Shown: positions 59,307 through 64,000 of the stretch, piece after piece | How positions within the stretch are numbered: position 1 is the first letter of the stretch | Layout: the number at the start of each line of letters is the position of its first letter | Assembly (NCBI GenBank): GCA_037576215.1 | Contig: JBANDB010000004.1 | Location: 7,006,001 to 7,070,000 of the forward strand | Source of the DNA: Armillaria gallica | Lineage: Eukaryota > Basidiomycota > Agaricomycetes > Agaricales > Physalacriaceae | Direction: 5' to 3' | Length of the DNA: 64,000 nt | Translations under genes and position numbers: made by a program | The notes under the pieces: generated by a model | Told to the model about the DNA's origin: nothing | The model's database searches: none | What the model saw: the letters and a program-made list of their open reading frames with translations, nothing else

Positions 59307-59360
59307 TAGCCTTTTCAAATGCCATAAGTAGCAGACTTTCTACGCAGCACGTATGGAAGC
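59307..59360 (-). repeat. Degenerate tRNA-like element T14
   Basis: On the minus strand GCTTCCATACGTGCTGCGTA ... GGCATTTGAAAAGG. It starts 35 bp after the stop of F-box copy F5. Recognised mainly by position and by similarity to T4 and T10. Confidence 0.4.
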
Positions 59361-59395
59361 GAATGTCCTAAACCAGCAAGGAGCATATATTTTGA

Positions 59396-60480
59396 TTACA
59401 GCTGAACAATCTTGACCGTCCTAAACCTCGACCTAATGGCGATCCTCCGAAGGTCTTCATCATAATCGAAGGCGGTCCGGTTATTGAGCATGTTCATGCA
59501 TACCTCGCGAACATGGACTTCCGAAGTAGGATTAGGCGGACAGGGAAGACAGCTGCGATGAACGTTTCGCAGCCATCGTGCTCCTCCCAGTGTGAGACCA
59601 TGGCGCGGTCATATGGGTGGATCCATACGGCGGTGGCGAGCTTGCCGAGGATGACGTCGGGGCAACGCAGGGCTCCACGTCGCGATGATACTTTGCCGGT
59701 AAGAGTTGGAGAAAAGGAGGAGAGTAAGTAAAACTGGAGTGAGTTTAGCTCTGATGCCCAGGGGTTTCGGTGTCGCGCTGGCGCCGTCAACCCAGCCGTA
59801 GGAGTATGCGGCTACGGGTGTGGGGCCGGGCTGGGCGGTGTAGAGGGTGATCTAGCGTGCACAGACGACGAGGATGGCAGGCGGACTGAAGATAACTTGG
59901 AGGGAATGGTCGTACGTCATCGAGGTAAGCGCGCTCATCGGTCTTCTAGTTGTAGACGAGCGTCTTGGAGGCGCCGTCATCGAGTGTTATGCGCGTTCGT
60001 CCGTTTTCCAATTGTAGATGAGCATCTTGGAGAAGTCGTCGCTGAGGGCCATGACGTCACCGGTAATGTTGACCGGGCAGAGGTCGGCTTCAACGGAACG
60101 GATTTGGTGCAGTGTCCTGGCGTCGTCTAGATGGAGGAGCACATTTCTCTGTGACCTATATACATCAGCGATCGTACATGAAAGCGACAGGCACTCACAA
60201 TGATACCGCCACGCCCACTTCAGACTCTGGCTCCACGTTCATTTTCACCTCAGTGAATGTCGCACCTTCTGGAGACCATTCAGACCACTTGCGCCCACGC
60301 CCGATGTCTCATATTGTCAGGATGGACCAGATCTTATGGATAGGGTTAGCAGTCATCGGTATCCTCGTCCTGGTGCGAATTTAATTTAGGAAACGGGAGA
60401 TCCGATAAAAGCCATCTTGCTTTTCGGCGTGAGAGGAGAGCCTGTGAGCCAACGGGACGCGAGTCGGTATGCGTGATGTG
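59396..60480 (-). pseudogene. F-box family C-terminal part (copy F5)
   Basis: The minus-strand copy starts inside the family at IEHRTHHAYRLASRWLTGSP (60506-60440) and ends VKIVQL with TAA at 59398-59396. The segments RGALRCPDVILGKLATAVWI and AMVSHWEEHDGCETFIAAVF are preserved. The middle is disrupted by a duplicated piece (the coding strand for NWKTDER-like sequence occurs twice, around 59990-59900) and several stops. The N-terminal F-box is missing. Its upstream end is fused to a CFEM relic at the same site as copy F1. Confidence 0.6.
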
Positions 60481-60489
60481 TGCGGTGCT

Positions 60490-60690
60490 CAATGTCGATG
60501 ACTGCCCTCGGACGACTGCTATGAGAAAGAGCAGCGAAAATCCCGGAGGTATGGAAGAAGGAGAAAGGGTGGCAAGGGTACGACAGAAAGCACAGCAATG
60601 ATGATAAGAAGCAAAATAATTCGGCAGTCGATCTGGGGTATTTGGCGTTATTTGACATCGTCCCGGCTTGCCTTCAAGTTTCTCTCCAAT
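60490..60690 (-). pseudogene. CFEM gene 5' relic (copy C4)
   Basis: The minus strand carries the CFEM leader and signal-peptide region with deletions (GGGATTTTCGCTGCTCTTTC, then the CATAGCAGTCGTCCGAGGGC region). It ends at GGCAGTCATCGAC followed by ATTGAGC, the same junction as in copy F1. Confidence 0.6.
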
Positions 60691-60699
60691 TTCCCTCTC

Positions 60700-61450
60700 T
60701 CAACTTAGGTATTTCGCCCGTCTTGTTCTACTGTGTATTTTTTACTTATCCTTCTACAAAGATAGATGTAATTCATTCTTTTACTATCGTTATTCTCTTG
60801 ATTTCCCCACTCAGCTTAACACGCGTACCGACCAAGCTACTGCAACTGCAAGAACTTCCTATGAAACTGGCCATTGCTCGCATGTAATCCACACGAATTA
60901 ATGCGACTGATACGACAGATTTTGCCTTCCTTTGTGACGCTGTCCGGCTAAGAGCAAATTCAAAAAGCTATCGTGGAGTTTGGTGCTGAGCCCTTTCCCG
61001 ATGGTACGAGGATTTTCTATTCCTTCCATCTTTCAGCTAACGCAGCTCTGCAGTATAATAATCTCACCTTGAAACCATTTGCCACAAGAAAGTGACTGCT
61101 GGTGAGGAGTACGCTTGTCGCTCTCAGAGAAACGCCACTTCACTGAAAGTGATGTCGACCAGCCGGCCACGATAGCAATTGCCGGCGGGCTCCGGAGGAC
61201 TCGGCTGCGTGCGTACCAATGTGGCGGTTGCGTATGTTCTTTGCCTGCATGTGTACCCTTACATTCCAAACGATCGGCGCGTGCAGCTGCGAGTAGGACC
61301 TTGTACTCGTTGGTGCAAATGGACGTGATGCATCTAAGGGTGACCTCAGTAGAGCGTTCGTTCTCGCAGGTTGTATGTGCACCAGAAATTCGAAGCTTTG
61401 CAAGATCGAACCTCTTCTCGATGCAGAATGGTACGTTTTCACATCACAAC
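60700..61450. repeat. Module Z, copy 3
   Basis: Matches copies 1 and 2 from TTAGGTATTTCGCCCG to TTCTCGCAGGTTGTATGTGCACCAGAAA. Confidence 0.55.
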
Positions 61451-61769
61451 CATCAGCTATGGTTTCTGATCGTATGACAGTGAACGAAGGAGACATTCAT
61501 GAAACCAAGTATCGCGAGGCCTTCTAGCGCCGTATTGAATAGCGGGCTTCGAAAAAGTACATCTGACTTTTACCCCATGACTTCCGCCTAACGTAGCGTC
61601 ACAGCAGCAAAATGTTGATCATATACTGAGGAAGCCACCTACGTTTCGGGAACCGGATGCAGAACTGGCCTAGTCGTAGGCGCGCGTTATGGTCAAGGCC
61701 CTTTGATGCCGCACAGCCGAACAAACGACCTGAAACAGCGCCATGCACGATAGCCATTGATGTTTCTTA

Positions 61770-62340
61770 GTCGAACAAGTTGCCATCGTCACGATTTTCC
61801 GGGTAGGACAAGAGAAGCTGCGTAGTTGCTGTCTTGCTCCTGCGCGGTAGCCAGCGTTCTGAGCTCGGGCACGAAATCTGGACAGGCAGTGGAGAATTGG
61901 AAGGTCTTGGAGGTCCCAAGGGCCGGAACAATATACCTGTGCCGTTTGTTTCAGTCTTTGCCTGCGCATATCAGGTGCTAATATGTTTCCGTTTCAGAAT
62001 TACCAGTGAGCCGCGCATTGCTTGTACTCGAGCCGATAGAGTCGGCGTACATGGTAGTACCCTCACCTATTTGAGTACACTCGATTTCAGGCACGACAAT
62101 TGAACACATGATTGAAGTACATCAATACGTTATCCCGCTTTTATCTTCTGGTCGGAAACGATACTGAAGCAGCGCCCGGCCTTGGCATGCGAACTATGCG
62201 CGGTGATGACGGAGCCTCTTCTCGTTGTGATCACATTATTAAATACGTCGCGCACAGTGGAGACTTCGTGGAGGAATGAAGAGGGTCAGTGCAGGATTAG
62301 GATACATTCAGCGGCGCCACTGCTCATAATTGAATGACTC
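61770..62340 (+). repeat. Module U, copy 3
   Basis: Plus-strand copy upstream of G4, very similar to copy 1 (GATTTTCCGGGTAGGACAAG, GGCCTTGGCATGCGAA, GTGATCACATTATTAAATAC), with small deletions. A degenerate frame gives TYLSTLDFRHDN. Confidence 0.5.
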
Positions 62341-62732
62341 TCGAATCAATACTCCCGATCAAAGCTCTTCATTACGCTAGTGTTGTATAAAAATATCTGC
62401 GCCATATAGCCTCGTGCTGATATTTGTCCAGATCTCGATGTTTATTCATCTGTTAAGAATCAGAGTATTTTGAGTATTACACGAGATAATGAATATTCGA
62501 GTAAAACCCAAGTCATGAGCGAGGATGTCCGAAAGCCGAGTTCCAACCACCAAGGGGGATCCGATATGGGTTCTAACAAGCGCTAGGCGTAACTGACAAG
62601 GTTTCCGACAAGCACTAGGCGTAGTCGGGAAGCAGTTGATTGGCAAGCGCTGGGAGTAACCGATCAAAGATGCTTAAATCACACAGTTAAGTAGACGTCG
62701 AACAGTATTGAAATTAGATTAAGATATACAAT

Positions 62733-62995
62733 AGTACAGACTGTTTTTTTTTTTTTTTTTTTTGAATCCTGTTGGTATATGATGTACCTAATCCTACACG
62801 CTAGCGTATGGTGGGATATTGCTACTTGTCCGTACCTAGTCCATTTTCTGATCTACATTCCTTTGCATATTAACAAACGAACTTCACTGAGTTCAGTGCG
62901 AGCTACGTCGCGACCGCCTTCCCGTTTGCCTTGGCATTGGGGTGATAAGGCGGTAGATCTATCGCCTTCTCTTCTTCACTATGAGTACAGACTGT
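62733..62995 (-). mobile_element. Retroposon with poly(A) tail and 12-bp target-site duplication
   Basis: AGTACAGACTGT occurs at 62733-62744 and again at 62984-62995. Between them lie about 239 bp that begin on the plus strand with a run of T (20 T in all, 62744-62763), that is, a poly(A) tail on the minus strand. These are the marks of target-primed reverse transcription, as for a SINE, a truncated LINE or a processed transcript. The body has no obvious box A or box B and no long frame. It sits between module U copy 3 and GH76-like copy G4, an interval of unrelated length in the other copies. Confidence 0.7.
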
Positions 62996-63301
62996 GATCA
63001 TATACTAGCAGTTTCGAGTCACTATTGTTCTACAATGTTCTACTGTATTCTGGTGTCTGTAGGAAAAATAGAGAAAGTAAGAGAAGATACGAGCGAGTCA
63101 CCTCTGAGACCGAGAAGCCCGAGTACGGGCATGTGTTGACTCATGGGCCGAGTCGGCAGGTACCTGATATCCATAACATCATCGGTGCTCCTCATGGGGT
63201 TGCCGCAAATTTTAGAGGCTATGCTGACTCCATCGTCTCTCACCTAGCCTTCACAACAGGTTTTGAACACTCCAACAGCTCTCTCCCTCCCTGGAGTACG
63301 G

Positions 63302-64000
63302 ATGCGGCTAAGTCTTATCTCGACACTGTTTGCTCTGAGTTCGTACTCAGTGGCGGCGCAAGAACTTAGACATTCTGCTAGCTGGAGGGTGAGTACTCTT
63401 TCTCTACCTGACCACGACAAATACTGATGCAAAACTAGAGCCCAAACATCGCACTGTCTACGTACGACCGCGTTAGTATTGCTGAAAATGCCCTCCAGGC
63501 AGCAATTAGCGCGCTCAATCCGACCAACGGGCAATTCAACGGTGCGTAGCATTCCGAGTTTCCTGCGCGGCAGTTCCATTGTAACTCTCCTACGATTTTA
63601 TCAGATGGTAGATATGACACCGCTGGAGAACATTACGCACAAATAGCAGAATTTGATAGGCTGATAAACCGGACGACGTACAAGGATATACTGAAACATG
63701 ATTTCACGCTTGCAGAGACGGTGAAGCCTGGATTTTTAGATGATCAGTTAGTATTCTCTCCTTCTACATTCTGTATCATTTCTGACTGGCCATGATTCAG
63801 GGTTAGTTCTATTTGCGAAGAGCGCTTCCTGGTAGCTGATTCTTGATGATAGGTGCAGGCTGGACTGTGAGGTATATCATATGTGGACAATCTTGTTTCA
63901 CTCATTTCCCATAGAAATTATGGATATGCCGCTGCTCGAGCGTACGCAGTTTATCAAGATCCAGACTTCCTCACTCTTGCCGTGACTTCGTGGACTTCTG
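63302..64000 (+). CDS. GH76-like protein, copy G4, partial at the right edge
   Basis: The ATG at 63302 gives MRLSLISTLFALSSYSVAAQ, a signal peptide, then ELRHSASWR and a GTGAGT donor. Exon 2 reads SPNIALSTYDRVSIAENALQ to TNGQFNG. Exon 3 begins DGRYDTAGEHYAQIAEFDR and ends FLDDQ before an intron near 63747. The next exon, NYGYAAARAYAVYQDPDFL, continues past the window edge. Exon structure is the same as in G2 and G3. No stop was seen in the visible part. Confidence 0.7.

Noticed and set aside
62744..62763. Poly(T) as a Pol III terminator or simple low-complexity run
   Set aside because: The flanking perfect 12-bp repeats make a retroposon tail a better explanation.

Overview
The window is nuclear DNA of a filamentous basidiomycete, most likely an agaricomycete. 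The evidence is dense short spliceosomal introns (about 45-80 nt), fungal gene families (CFEM protein, agaricomycete-type GH76-like protein with a membrane tail, F-box families, basidiomycete MULE transposase) and heavy pseudogenisation. I infer Boletales-like affinity only from the look of the proteins. Only two genes look like single-copy housekeeping genes: an SF1 UPF1-like helicase (32.9-36.4 kb, 11 exons all in phase) and a cystathionine gamma-synthase-like gene (37.8-39.7 kb, 5 exons, one in-frame TGA).

Layout. 0-9.5 kb, all minus strand: an edge fragment, a decayed Mutator-like (MULE) transposase, then three tandem paralogous F-box-like genes (A, B, C), each interrupted by in-frame TGA codons. 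9.9-16.2 kb: fragments of what I take to be agaricomycete-expanded uncharacterised proteins on both strands. 16.4-22.2 kb: nothing gene-like except a possible 51-aa CxxC protein and a small TACGG-rich repeat. 22-28.5 kb: F-box relics mixed with many short tRNA-like repeats. 29.7-32.6 kb: a GH76-like pseudogene split by an insertion. 32.9-39.7 kb: the housekeeping island. 40-64 kb: a segmental-duplication field.

The 40-64 kb field is built from one composite unit: F-box <- CFEM <- spacer Z / module M / module U -> GH76-like -> flank X, present in several copies in alternating orientation. GH76-like copies start at 44870 (+), 55063 (-) and 63302 (+, cut by the window edge), with an older one at 29748 (+). 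CFEM is intact once (42397-41575, minus). Elsewhere only its 5' part survives, fused to an F-box gene. Every F-box copy of this family ends 35-80 bp upstream of a tRNA-like element of about 58-62 nt, which is too short to be a normal tRNA.

About fourteen tRNA-like elements are present. They keep an acceptor-like stem, a box-A-like and a box-B sequence, but box A to box B start distance is about 30-35 nt instead of about 44. A clean retroposon with a 20-nt poly(T) (poly(A) on minus) and a 12-bp target-site duplication lies at 62733-62995. Intron boundaries are my own reading: those given to the base were checked for phase, others are approximate. All family names come from recognising sequence patterns, without database searches.
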